DNA of 64,000 bases from Haematococcus lacustris. Its lineage: Eukaryota > Chlorophyta > Chlorophyceae > Chlamydomonadales > Haematococcaceae. Every line of letters begins with the position of its first letter. The first letter of the stretch is position 1. The position numbers and the translations under genes were made by a program. This document shows positions 21,475 to 33,198 of the stretch, piece after piece. The stretch spans positions 3,924,026 to 3,988,025 of the forward strand of contig JASKMD010000018.1 in the NCBI GenBank assembly GCA_030144725.1. The letters are read 5' to 3'. The notes below the pieces were generated by a model, which worked only from the letters and a program-made list of their open reading frames with translations, had not been told where the DNA came from and did no database searches.

Positions 21475-22680
21475 AAGGAAGGACCCAGTCCCTCACACAC
21501 TGACTGGATGAGATGCAGCAAGACAAGCTTGCTGGAGCAAGCTGCAGCAAGTTGACCAGCGGGTAGGAACGAACATGTGGTTGAACCTTTTTGCGACCTC
21601 ATGACAGTTCTCCGCCCTGCCCACCTTTTCACTGCTCCTTCGCTGAGTGGCACAAATTGGTTTCTATGGCCTACTTCGTCTGCACTTTGTTATTGCTCTT
21701 CATCGCGCAGCAGGCATCTGCCCAGGCAGATGTAGCATGCTGGTCAAGCTCTGTAGGCTTTTCAAGAGCGGAGTATCCGTTCTGCAAGCGTCTGTCGCCA
21801 GAGTATTGTCTGCATTGGCTGGTGGACTAACAGTAAAACCAGGAAAACCAGGAAAACCCGCGCAGGCCACAGTTAGCGCCACAGTTAGCGAAGCGCGTTA
21901 GGAAAATGCAGCGAAACAGACAGCGTAGACGTAATCGTAATGCCTCGGACAGTTAGGTTGACCGTGAGGCCGACACGCCGCCAGAACCAAGTCAGGCTCA
22001 GCGGTACATGCAGGCCAACGGTGCAGCGCACTGGGCGCACAACCAAGAAGTGTAAAATGCACAAGTTGATGAGTGGTGTGTCCGCTGCGGGGTTAGAGGC
22101 GGGCGAGGTCGTGCCGTCCGAAGTGGTGGAGGCGCGGATCCACGACCAACTTGTGCTTTGGGTGGAGGCCCGCAGCAAGAGGGCGCTGCTCGCCAGCTTG
22201 CTGTTGGGCCTCATGGTGCGCGGCTGCTTCACACGCGTCACTGTACTTGCGGATGGCCAGGAGCTCTTGGAGGAAATCCCTGCTGAGGACGCGGCCATCC
22301 CGAACTTTGCGGAGCGCAACCTGTTCCTGCAGCTCGGCCGCGGTCTGCCCCCTCCCGGCTTGCACTCTCAGCCTAGCGCTGCTGTGGAGGATGTCCTGAC
22401 CGCGTACCCGGACCTCCACGCCGAGCTCGACCAAATACCTCGCTATCCGCACGACTGCAACACCGTCGACGACGTGGGCCAGAAGCTGGAGACTAGCTTT
22501 GCCAACAGCCTCACCGCGCTGTTCAAGCGCAGAGTTGGACAAGCGGTGGCTCTGGCTGGAGCCAGGGTCATCGCTGGCTCACACGAGCACCAGCGCCGCT
22601 TTGGGCTGCCCGTGGATGGAAGGCCAGCCTGGACTGAGCGTCAGCGCAGCTGGGTGGTGCGGAGTGTGCGGGGAAAGGTG
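21475..22680 (+). repeat. Segmental duplicate 2
   Basis: This is the same block as 16594-17442 but extends farther, to 22680, where a LINE tail begins. The monooxygenase first-exon copy starts at ATG 21666-21668 and continues past SPEY into CLHWLVD before a TAA, so it keeps more of the exon than duplicate 1. A GGAAAACCAGGAAAACCCGC tract and the Fanzor-like frame follow. Confidence 0.8.
22060..22680 (+). pseudogene. Fanzor (TnpB-like) N-terminal region, truncated by a LINE insertion
   Basis: About 205 codons are open: ARIHDQLVLWVEARSKRALL, then a segment with AIPNFAERNLFLQLGRGLP, then LDQIPRYPHDCNTVDDVGQK and ANSLTALFKRRVGQAVALAG. This order (an IHDxxVLxVE helix, a Leu-rich helix, an F..Q..LG segment, an RY..D.N....A...TN..N.L segment) is what I associate with the N-terminal helical region of Fanzor-type proteins in green algae. 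That is recall of the family, not a search. The wing, RuvC and zinc-finger parts are absent because the frame runs into a LINE 3' tail at 22681. A RuvC-III fragment lies separately at 24334-24753. Confidence 0.5.
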
Positions 22681-23065
22681 GTAGTAGTAGTTGTTACACT
22701 AAGGAGGTAGGGCTCGGGTGGATACAAGCCAACCTCCAAAGGTAAAAGACTTAGGAGAGAACAGAGAAAAAGGGAAAGAGAAGGGGAACCACCTAGGAGA
22801 GAAAGAAGTCAGAGAAGGAAGGGGAAGGGAGCTAAAGGGAGCGTGTGAGAGACCTCGAGAAGCGGAGAAGTCAGAGAAGCGGAGGAGCAAGGGGCGCACA
22901 AGGTTGGAGGGCTAGTAAGGACGCAAAAGCTAGGGGGGCAAGGAAGGAGATGGGAGTGAAACACGGACTAGGAGGAGTAACCGGGAAAGTGACACTAAGG
23001 GATCCGTCTTGAGTAGAGATGAAGGGATGGGGATGGGGGAGGTTCCAGCCAGGAGGGTTGGGATG
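22681..23065 (-). mobile_element. 5'-truncated LINE 3' end
   Basis: This is nearly identical to 42471-42880, the 3' end of the long LINE. On the minus strand it ends in TGTAACAACTACTACTACC, a short TAC-repeat tail. It diverges from the full copy just after GGGATGGGCTAGGGTGAAG, the expected signature of 5' truncation. Its insertion cut the Fanzor-like frame. Confidence 0.85.
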
Positions 23066-23130
23066 GGCTAGGGTGAAGTGATGGTTGGGTTGGGATGGGT
23101 TGGGATGGGTTGGGATGGGCTAGGGTGAAG
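23066..23130. repeat. Short GGTTGGGATGG minisatellite
   Basis: Three to four units of GGGTTGGGATG lie between the LINE fragment and the third copy of the monooxygenase 5' end. Confidence 0.7.
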
Positions 23131-23205
23131 GTGGCTGGATGAGATGCAGCAAGACAAGCTTGCTGGAGCAAGCTGAAGCAAGTTGACAAGCGGGTAGGAA
23201 CGAAC

Positions 23206-26200
23206 ATGTGGTTGACCGTTTTGAGACCCCATGACAGTTCTCCGCCCTACCCACCTTTTCACTGCTCCTTCGCTGAGTGGCACTCTTCAATCGGTTTCTA
23301 TGGCCTACTTCGTCTGCACTTTGTTCTATTGCTCTTCATCGCGCAGCAGGCATCTGCCCAGGCGGATGTAGCATGCTGGTCAAGCTCTGTAGGCTTTTCA
23401 AGAGCGGAGTATCCGTTCTGCAAGCGTCTGTCGCCAGAATATTGTCTACATTGGCGGGTGGATGCGGGTTTCGTCACCTTTGCAATCGCCGTTGTGAGTT
23501 GCTCGTAGTCACAGCTGGGCTCGCGGCTGTTTTGTTTTTCAATCTCGTGCCATTGCACTTGCAGGCTGGCAAGTACAAAATGGTGGGGCTTGGCATCAGC
23601 AATAGTGGTGGTAAGTTCTGAGCTTCATACAGTGCCTCATTTAACTAGCACCGCCACCACTGTACCTGAGTCAGGGTGAATCAGGTTTATGATGTTGGCA
23701 TCCATTCCAGGCATGATGGGTGCGGATATCATGATTTTGAAGAAGCAAGAAAGCATCACAGCAGGCAGCACATGGCAGGTGCGGTTCTGCAAGTGCCACA
23801 AAGTATGGTATCATTCCAATGGCCCAGGTGTATTCAGCAAGCAATCATGGCCCCCCATGGTACATTTTATTTGTTCTTGCATGCACACCAGCCCCCTCGT
23901 CCCTCGCTAGGGCCTCCATTCGAGCCATCCCTTTTTTGTTTGCTATGCATACCAGCCCACAGTGAGCAACTGTGACTCACTTCGTGCAGATTGGTGACTA
24001 CTTCAGCACAGAGGAGGAGGCGCCAGTGCTGGACGAGCAGCAGGTACACAGCAGCACATGACTGGGGCCTGGATGGGCAGTGTTTGGGAATGAGAAAATA
24101 CGGTGTTGGCTTGACTAGCCCCTCGTCCCTCACAAGGGCCTCAATTCAAGTCGGACCACTAGGGACCACTAGGGATAAAGAGCTTGACTACTCAAACGTT
24201 GTTAGGGGGCTGTGTGGAGTATACCAATGCACATGGACATGGTGCATGAGTGCCTACCACCTACACTGTTGCCTGACCCATGAGGGCTATAATCTTGTAT
24301 TGGCATGACCTGCATGCACTGAGTGTAAGCTGATTACAGCTCAACAAAGGGGGGCACACTACTGTGCAGGCTGCTGCTGCTGGTGGGCCTTGGGTGGCTT
24401 GTCTCGCAGCCTGCTTGTAGCCCAGGCCAGGGTACTCCTTGCCCTTGGCTGGCAGAGCTGCCTGCTCTTGGCCACCAGCACAGCTCCAGTGGGCGCCACC
24501 TGCTCTCCCCAGTGCGCTGCATGTTCAATGCTGCATTGCAGTCCCTGTCTGTGATGGCTTTGGCAGCCTTGCCCTTGCTCAGCTCAGTTGCCTGCTCAGC
24601 CTTGGTGGGCTGGGTGGGCTCAGTTGCCTGCTCAGGCTCGGTGCGCTTGCTGCGCTTGGCTGGAGGGGGAGTGCTGGGCCCTGGCTCTGAGACTGTTGGC
24701 TGTGTGGCTTCCTGGCTGCTGCATGGGGCATGTGGGGGCTTGCGGGGGGCCATTACCGGGCACTACATCAGGCCATGCACTTAGTGCGAGCAAGCAGACT
24801 GCAGTTGAGGGCTGGATTGCAACGAAGCACGCTCACCCATCCATCGCGCGGTGACCAGCCTCAGCTCCTTGTTGGCTTGACCAGCCCCTGCTTGATCGCT
24901 TGTGCGCTGCCAGGATTACAACCTGCTGAGCATTACTCAGAACAGCCTGTTGACCACAGCTGTCGTGCAGCGTGCACTGGACACCTGCGATATGGCTGAC
25001 ATCCAAGTCTTCAACGACACTGACCAGGTGAGGGGCGGCTGCAGCGCAGGTGTCCTACCTGAGCTGCTGCCTTGAGCCCAGTCTCAGCGTGCTGTACGCA
25101 GGCATCTGCCAGAGCTTGCGCGTAGGCTCGGCTGTTGATGCCCAGCTGTCGTATAGTCTGCACAGCCACAGCCACACAGCCACACACACTCGCACACAAT
25201 AGTGTAGAATCGGTCCTGGCTCAGCCTGCTGCTGACAAGGCTGGGCCTGGCTGCCGCTAAAACAGCTGAGCCTGGCTGTTGCTCACTCCATGTTTATCGT
25301 GCAGCCTTTTTATCATACTGCTTCTCGTTGGTTAGTCGGCAGTTGTGTGGTAGCCAGCCACTAGCTGCACAGCCCTGCGTCATGGCCTGCTGTGGCCACC
25401 CTGGCTGATATCCACCCCTGAGCTTCCTGCTTGTCCCCTCGCAGACCATCATCTGGGCATATGCAGAAGCCTTTGGCTACCATGGACAAACCCGTGGCCA
25501 GCTGCCACTGCGCCTGAATCCAGCCATCTACAACACCACCTTGAACGTCACAGGTACAGAGCGTGACCATGGTGCTCTGATCCGCACACGCAGCGCTGGT
25601 TGGCAGCTTGCAGCAGTCAGGTCCATGGTGTGTTTGCCCTGGGAGGGAGGTCCCACCGCTGCCCAGGCTAGGCACCCACAACAGCTGTGAGCAGGAGTGC
25701 GGGAGACGTGCAGCAGCTGCGCCCGCAGCCTTGTTCGACATGGCACATCATTCAGGATGTGTGATACACCATAGGAACAGCGGCAGAGCAGCATGTAATG
25801 GAGGTTGCTGCGCCAGGCTCTGAAGCGCGGTGTGGTGCCTAGCTGAGACTAGGTTGACCACAGCTCTGTGCAGGGCTTGCACAAGGGAGTAACACAGAGC
25901 ACAACGAGTGTGTCACTGCACAGCACTGAGTGAGCACTGCTGCCACTGCTGTCCAATGCATCTTGCTACTGCTGCCATGCACCCAACAGCAGCTAGTCGG
26001 CACCACTAGCCACCATCAACCATAGCTGTAGCTAAGTTGAATCCTGTGCCACTGCTTGCCTGCCATTCTCATGACCCTGACGACCCGGGCACCTTTGGCT
26101 TGCTGCAGGGGCGGGGTCAAACCTAGGCAACCTGACAGAGTACACATATCGCTTGGGGCAGACATCTCAGGTGTGCGAGTGCTGCTGTGCCTCACTGCCC

Positions 26201-29200
26201 TGCTCAGCACTTGAACATTGTTGTTGATGCAGCCATGCGGTTAGATGAAGATTTCAATGCAAATAAACAATGAACGGAGTTTGTATCTCAATGCCCAGCA
26301 GCCATGCCAGGCTGGCGGTGTTGTGGACCAGCAACAACTTGTACATGGACCAGGTTCCTGCATCGTGCTTCCTGCATGCTCATCAAGACTGTGCCCGTGC
26401 CGCTTGTGCTGTGCTCATTGGAAGCGTGCCCGTGCGGCTTGTGCTGTCCAGGATCCCGCTGACCTGGCTCAGCTGCCGCTCAGCGTCCACACCTACCGTG
26501 TACCAGCCGCCACCACCACCTACACCTGCACCGGCCTGCCCCTGCCAGACGATGGCACCAAGAAGCACATCATTCGCTACGAGCCCGTCGTCACCTCTCC
26601 GCTGGTCCATCACATGATACTGGTGCGCGGCATCCGGCTCAACATGCTCCTGCTCCATCACATCATCCTGGTGCACAGGCTGGCAGCGGGGCAGGGGCTG
26701 CAACACACATACTCACCCCGCCCTTCGGAAGCTCTTCCTTGCCTGCCTGCTTTTCACACATACTCCTTTTCAGTGAGACACGTGTCTCCGGCAGATCGCT
26801 GGGTTGCACTGGCAGGGGTGGGACTCATGGGTTAGGGTTGGGGTTAGGGTTAGGGTTAGGGCGAGACCCCCACCCTGCACCCCCCCTACAACTGAAATCC
26901 TACACCATCCTGGCCCGCATGATCCTGCTCCTTCACACGATCCTGCTCCATAGCATGATCCTGCTTCATCACATCATCATGGTGTGCTGGCTGGCATTGG
27001 GAAAGGGGCCACAATACACATACTCATCGCACCCCTTTGTTCTTGTTCTTGTTCTTTCTTTCGTTTGTTCCACACGAATGCTCCTTTACAGTGGAGCACG
27101 TGACCTGGACCTTGCCATGGGTTTGATGGGGTGGGCCTCAGGGGCAACCCACAACCCCTCCCCCCTAACTCACACGCTAACCCTGCACAGAATAGCATAG
27201 CACCCATTGGGAAGTGGGGGGTGAATCATGGGGGATGGGGTAGGGTGGTGGGGGTGCCTGTTTGCCGTCAACTCCTGCGCTCAGTGTGACCCCTGCCCTT
27301 TATATCAAGGCCTGTACCACCTGCACCACAACTGCTGCTCCCTGTTGGCCTGCGTGTTGAGCTTAATCGCAACAATCCAGCTTCGCTCGGGGCTGCCATG
27401 GGATGATGAGGCCCAGGCATGCCTTACTTCTTGTCCCCATTCCCCCCCACAGCCGTATTAGCAACCCAGTCAATGCAGTCTGGGTGCACAGAAACGGCCC
27501 GGGGTTAGTCAGCAGGGAATGCTTTCCATTGACCTGTAAGCCAGGCATTCCTGGGTCTGGCAAGCTTGGCGTGGTTTACCTTGAGCTGTGCAGCATGGCA
27601 TGTCAGTAGCATGGCATGTCTGGCAATCTTTCCCATTTAACTGGAAACCATGGTGGGTTTATGATCGTCACCTGCTCCACTCGTTGCCTGTGTAGGTCAC
27701 ATTCTGCACCTGGTCACCTGCCACAGCTCCTGCACCTCCCACCACCCCATGACACCAACTGGCACGCGGCTTTCCCCGCGCTGTGCTTGCAGTATGCCTG
27801 CTCCAAGGCCCCGGCTCGCCTCAACACGCCGTTGGTTTGCAACGAAGTCCCTGAAGACTGCTCCTACCCAATCGCCTTCTATGGCCCAGGTGACCCTGCC
27901 CTGTTGGCCTGGTCTCAGCAAGGGGAGCCAGACTGCAGCCTGTGTCAAGATGACCCATGCAAGCCAATGCAAGCCCAGAGTTGCTTTCAGCTGCAGCCAA
28001 GGAGGTAAAGGGCGTAGCCAAGGTCACCAGGCACTTTGTTGGCTGGGTTGGAAAGGCGAGGGGGAACATATGACCTACACAGCCAGGCTGCTAGACCATC
28101 TGGGAGGCTGCTGAGGCATACAGGCAGTCTGCCAGCAGTGCGTCACACTGTGCAACGTATGACCACAACATGCTCAACTGAGGTGGCTGCAGGGAGCGGG
28201 CCGTTCAACCTCCCTGCAGAGGCGGGCCTGCCCTTTGGCGGCCCTGGCGGCGTGTCCTACGTGATGCTGCAGATCCACTACAACAACCCTACTGGCCTGA
28301 GGAATGCGGTGGGTCAGCTGCTCATCCGCACGTGGTCCTGCTTGGTGCTGGCTCCATCTGCTGGGTGCCCTGGGCCTGCAAGCCCCCAGCCCCCTGCTGC
28401 TGCCTGGGGTGTCTGCTGCTTCCCTGCCCAGGTGGACAGCAGCGGCATCACAGTGCATTACACCCAGCAGCTACGCCCTTTTGACATGGGGGTCCTGACG
28501 CTGGGCAGCTACGACATCAACGTGCCACCAGGTGTGTGGGACTGCACCCCACTCTGTCACCTCAACTGGTTGCCCCTGCCCGGCCCTGCCCGGCCCTGGG
28601 AGTCACTAGCATGTTTGTTTGAGCCATGCGTGCTCTCCCCCCTTGAGCTCGCCTGGCTCGTGGTCCTTGTAACTCAGTCCTTGAGGGTCAGGCTGGGAGC
28701 ATGGGGTGTGCCTTGTCAGGGTGCTTGCCCTGGCGAGGTGGCTTCATGCGCTGCCACGTCTGACCCATCGTGTGCAGGCCGGTCCAACTTCAGCATTCCT
28801 GCCAACGCCTGCCCCAGCGCCTGCACCTCCCGCCTGACCCACAGCCTGACCCTGACCTACAACTTCCTGCACATGCACCAGACCGGCAGCACCATTATCA
28901 CCCGCCATGTGCGCAATGGCTCCGCCATACAGCCGCTGGGCTACAAGAACTGGTACGACTTTGACGCGCAGGTGGGTGCAGGCCGCCACGGGCTGAGGCA
29001 CATCACCCCTCCTCACGGTGGGAATGCTGAGCCCAGTGCAGTGTGCAGCTTAGACCACACGTTACCACATCCAGTACCCAGCAGCGCTGTACACAGTCTG
29101 GTATCTTTCATCAATGTTTAGCTTAAGCATGGAGACCTCAGCCATGTCCGCCTTGGCTACAGCTACTATGCTCCAGGCAGGTGGCAGGCAGGGAGGCAGG

Positions 29201-29510
29201 CAGGCAGCTTAGAGTGCTTTCGCGTTCTGTTCTGACGGGCAGCAGCCAGTCAATTAGCACAGCGCCCATGTAGCCAGGTGTGTGTGATTGTGTTGTGGGC
29301 AGTAGGCTGTCAAGTGGGTGGAGCAAGGGTGAGTGCATCGCATCGCATGGGTGTGTGCATCGCACTAGGCTGTGGGGTGTAGCCAGGAGGTGGTCCTTCA
29401 GTGCTCGTCTGGCTGGAGGGGCACGCTGGCTGGAGGGGCACGCTGGCTGCTGCTATCCTGGGGGTGGACAGCGATGGTGCCCTCAGGGGCTTCGCTTCAC
29501 CACCGCCGCC

Positions 29511-29544
<34 letters not shown>

Positions 29545-31849
29545 ACTTGTTGCGGCCGCTGCCCCTGTGCGTCAGCAGGGCGCCAGCCAGGTGTTGCCTG
29601 AGAGCCGCACCCTGATGCCCGCCGACACCCTGGTCACCACCTGCACCTACAACACGGAGGGCCGGACCAGCGTGACCAGATTCGGACTGTCCAGCCAGGA
29701 TGAGATGTGCTATAACTTCCTGAATTACTATCCTGCCGCCGCTCATGCCAGCGAGTGGGTGACTCCCCAGCCCACACACTCTCCACATGCCCTGCTCAGC
29801 TCTGTGCTGCCAAAGCTCATTGCATGCATGGTCCTTGCATGATGACCTGCTGCCTGTCTTCACCGCACACGCTGGCACCGCACACGCTGATGCATCATAT
29901 CCTCATGTGCTGATGCGTGGGCTTTAGCTGTTTGGCAGCCAGGTCATCGCCCCTGTCCTGCGGCAGGGGGCCAGGGGGCTTCTGTCAGCTGGGGTGAGGG
30001 GGGCAGGAGGTGTGGGCGGGGTCAGGGGCTGCTTGTGCCCCCAGGTGCATCCAAGACAACGACGTGCCCGCCCTTGCCACCTGTGCCTTCAACACCGCCC
30101 CTCACCAGCAGCTGGCTGCCCTGACTGCCACCCTGGCAGCCGCCCTAGCAGCCAGCCTGCCCCCCAGCAGTCCCCTCAACACTTCCACCATGGCTGCACA
30201 GCTGGCGGCTGCCATCCCGACGGACAGGCTGACGTATGCCATGTTCCTGGGTGTCCAGGCCCTGAACATCACTGGCAGCAGCGCAGGCCAGCTGCCCTCC
30301 CAGGCGGCAGCGCAGGCGGCAGCCGAGGCTGCAGTGCGCGCCGCCCTGTCCCAGGCCCTGGCAGCCAGCCCCGCCTTGAACACCACCCTGGGTGGCTCTG
30401 GCCTGAGCCTGCAAGCCCTGGTGGCCGCACTGAACGTGAGCCAGGTCATGGACACCCTGCCCCTGGTGACGGTGGGGCCCGGTGACGTCAGCTTCCGGCC
30501 CTACACCCGGCCCTGCCTGCTGCTGGCCCCGCCACCCAGCCCGGTCTACCACACCGGGCCAGCAGCGGCCGCCATTGTGTGCACGGTGCTGGGCTTGACT
30601 GTGCTGGGCACCTTCCTGTGGTTCCAGGTCAGTGCTGGGCAGGGGTAGGGGCGTGGCGAGGCAGGGGCAAGGGCAGGGCAGGGGCAAGGGCAAGGGCAAG
30701 GGCAGGGCAGGGCAGGGCAGGGCAGGGCGGGGCAGGGGCAAAGGCAGGGCAGTGGCAAGGGCAGGGCAGGGGCAGGGGGGTGCAGAAGGTTTGCTGCCTG
30801 AACAGCGCTGCTCACTGCTGCACTGGACCTGCCAGCAGCCTCATCACTGAGCTATGAGGGGTGAGCCACACCTTCATAAGGCCTGCCATCGGCATCTTCA
30901 CTGTAGTCCACAGCAGCAGCTTCCGTCGCTCTGGGGGCGTTACTCTGCCGTTCATCCTTCCATTCTTTCGTTCCTTATTTCTTTATTTATCTCCTTAATT
31001 CTTTGTTTATTTCTTTATCTACGTATTTATTGCCTTCTTCTTTTCTTTCTTTCTGTGGTCACCAGCACAGCTGGGCCCATCAGCCTAGTGAGGCTTGTCA
31101 GTTCTAATCTGGGCTCACAGCCAGCTCTCTAGAGGCCTGCGCATGGGTATGACATGGAGCTGGGCTGGGCTGCACTGTGCTTGACGGCTGGTCTGGGCTG
31201 CTTGCTGAGCGCAGTATGCTCGCAAGGAGGACCCAGAGCGCTTGCAGCTGCTTGACGAGCTGCGGCAGACCATGATGCAGGTGGGGCGGTGGCCTGCACG
31301 AGGTGCTGCACCATGCCATGCGGGTTGAGGTGCACCCCACCCTGTTTGCCTGACCCCCTATGGGCCGGCTGGCGAGGTGCTGGGCGGCGGGGCCTCAGGA
31401 GGGTTGAAGCGGCAGCCTTGGTGCTCACAAGGGTGAGGTAGCCACAGGCCCTTGCGCACTCGCACCTTGGACTCACGGCAAGCTGACTCCAGTTACAGGG
31501 TCCGACACCACCAATGATCGACACTGTCAACAACTGACACCTAGCAGAGGTCAACAGAGGTGCAGAGTTCTACTCCTAGCTGCACCCAGCCCTGCAGTAG
31601 GGGCTTGGTGCTGAAAGCAAGAAAGGCAGACTACTGGAAGCAGCTGCGGCTTAGTTTTGAGTCAGCGTGTTGGTGTACGCCGGCTGCTTGGTGCAGGAAG
31701 CGAGTGCCAACCCTGACGCGTTGACTGAAGAGGCGCTGCGAGCCAAGCTGGAGGAGGTTGCGCGACAGAAGATCGCAGCCATGACGGAAAGTAGTGCGCC
31801 GCTGACCCCTGACGCACGAAGTCAGGGCACGGCTTACTGGCGGGTGTGA
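23206..31849 (+). CDS. DOMON / copper type II monooxygenase-like type I membrane protein (about 16 exons)
   Basis: This is a DBH/MOXD1-like copper- and ascorbate-dependent monooxygenase, probably secretory. Exons inferred from GT–AG borders and phase: 23206-23493, 23565-23610, 23711-23778, 23990-24043, 24914-25027, 25445-25553, 26109-26170, 26452-26622, 27793-27889, 28193-28308, 28432-28531, 28778-28971, ~29580-29760, ~30044-30627, 31215-31280, 31697-31849. Exons 1-6 give a signal peptide and DOMON domain (FVTFAIAV, MVGLGISNSGG). Exons 8-13 give the copper domains: HHMIL (first copper site), LQIHYNNPTG, HMHQTGSTI (second site) and SQDEMCYNF. Exon 14 ends in a membrane segment (AAAIVCTVLGLTVLGTFLWF), followed by a charged tail. 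The start is uncertain: the ATG at 23300, used in the two duplicates, is out of frame here through a 2-bp insertion, whereas the ATG at 23206 is in frame. The exon 13/14 border is not firm. Confidence 0.8.
24334..24753 (-). pseudogene. Fanzor (TnpB-like) C-terminal fragment with RuvC-III motif, antisense in an intron
   Basis: The frame reads ITDRDCNAALNMQRTGESRW and RPLELCWWP. D-x-D-x-N-A-A-x-N is the RuvC-III motif of TnpB and Fanzor nucleases (24517-24549 here). The Ser/Pro/Thr-rich stretch ahead of it (PGPSTPPPAKRSKRTEPEQA) is linker-like. After CWWP one extra A shifts the frame; the +1 frame continues as ALPAKGKEYPGLGYK, which looks like the true C-terminus. RuvC-I, RuvC-II and the zinc finger are absent. 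The fragment lies within the intron 24044-24913 of the monooxygenase gene, opposite to it. It is inactive as it stands. Confidence 0.6.
26600..27050. repeat. Degenerate repeats of the copper-site exon end inside the following intron
   Basis: Exon 8 ends in SPLVHHMIL (to 26622). The intron that follows contains several decayed copies of this coding segment: CTGCTCCATCACATCATCCTGG at 26648-26669, and CTGCTTCATCACATCATCATGG plus related ATGATCCTGCTCC units at 26910-26985. Each copy is followed by similar CTGGC..GGGGC..CACATACTC sequence. Confidence 0.6.
26830..26862 (+). repeat. Interstitial telomere-like TTAGGG repeats
   Basis: GGGTTAGGGTTGGGGTTAGG continues as further TTAGGG units, about five in total, within a monooxygenase intron. 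Confidence 0.8.
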
Positions 31850-33198
31850 TTTAAGGGTTAGGGCTCGTCATGGGCTCGGAACAATCATGTCCCCCCACCC
31901 ATGGCAAGATGGATAGGCAAAGATGTGTGAGAAGACTTGTGATGAATAGGCAGGGGTGCGCAGGTCTTGTGAATGACCTGGAGCTAGTGAGAGGGTTAAC
32001 AAGGGGACAGAAACAGGGCAGTGCCATCGGTAGGGGTGACCAGCACATCAGGTAAATCCAATGCACACAAACATATGACGTTCCTAACTTATGGGACAGG
32101 AAGTCTCAAACTCCTCAAGGTCGAGAGTGGCAAGCACTCTAGCTGCTGAAAGCTCGCAATGCAGGTTGACCATGCCATGTTATGATGGCTGTGACATGTG
32201 CATCATTACAGAGCTGTGAATACAGGCTTGGACGTTCCTCTTACGGGGTCTGTGTCGATGTTTGTGCGATCAGAGCCTACACACTCTCATGTCAAGACAT
32301 CCATGCAAGACATGCCGAGGTGTCGACCTGTAGGTACCCGGGTGCACCCTTGAAGTCACAAGCTCCAACACCAGTGGCACATTCTCTCCTCAGACCATCA
32401 AAACTTATAGCTGTAGTAGCTGTCAGTGTGACTGCCTGGCCTTGGGCAGCTGGTCATCAACCAGCATGTAACCCTGCTGGTACTCCTTGCCAGGTACTCC
32501 CTAGTGCGCTGGAAGTTGAGGCAGGGGTTGGTGCCCCGATCCAGCCATCTGCCCCATGGGGGGCTTGGGGTGGGGCACCTGGGCAACGTGCAGCATGGGG
32601 GGAGCTGGGGCAGGGGCAATAAGATTTCCAGCAGCATGTGTAACAGCTGCGTGGTGAGGTGCGGGTTGATGAGGAGGCTGCAGGTCAGGCACGACAAGCA
32701 GCCAAGGCTGTCATCAGAGCCGCAGCAGCAGCGCACATCGCGGACCAGGTTAAACTTTAACTTAAAGTGGGTGTGGGGAACAACGGGTAAGGCATCCACG
32801 AGTGGCAGCAGCATATGCCCTCACGCATGTGGTTGGAGAGCCAATGGCGGTTGGGCATGCGCACTATGGGGCAGGCCGTGGCTGCTGGCCATGGGCCCGA
32901 AGTTGTGGCCCTTTTTCCTTGCTTTTCCTGGATGATGAAGAGATAGTCCGGTATCCAATTACCCATCTCGTACGTGTACAGGGGCAGGAACAGGCACGGA
33001 ATGCTGCAAGGAGCGCAAGCCCACACTTCCACATGAGAGATGGTCTCTGCCGGCGAGCGACCCAGGATCCGTGGCGATGACCCTCATCTGCTGATGGGTT
33101 CCTCTTGAATGGCGATTTTGGGGGCTGCGTGCATTTCGGCGCTACTCGGCGCCCTGCAGCCGCGCACCTTCCCAAGAGCCAGCATCTAGTCCCTCGAT
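31850..33198. other. Intergenic region between the two host genes
   Basis: No gene is recognised. The minus strand carries open frames at 33032-32757 (FLPLYTYEMGNWIPDYLFII) and 32814-32398 (SLLINPHLTTQLLHMLLEIL) with a protein-like composition. They are in different frames and have no match I can name. The region must also contain the terminator of the upstream gene and the promoter of the downstream one, which I cannot place. Confidence 0.4.

Noticed and set aside
16594..22680. Segmental duplicates 1 and 2 as LTRs of the copia element
   Set aside because: They lack TG...CA ends, are not directly joined to the element, contain host-gene exon sequence, and occur elsewhere without copia (23131 and 50806-51080).
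29500..29550. CAG/CTG triplet expansion (CTGCTG run)
   Set aside because: About ten CTG units directly before an exon acceptor region; such short runs occur throughout this CAG-rich genome and show no sign of unusual expansion.
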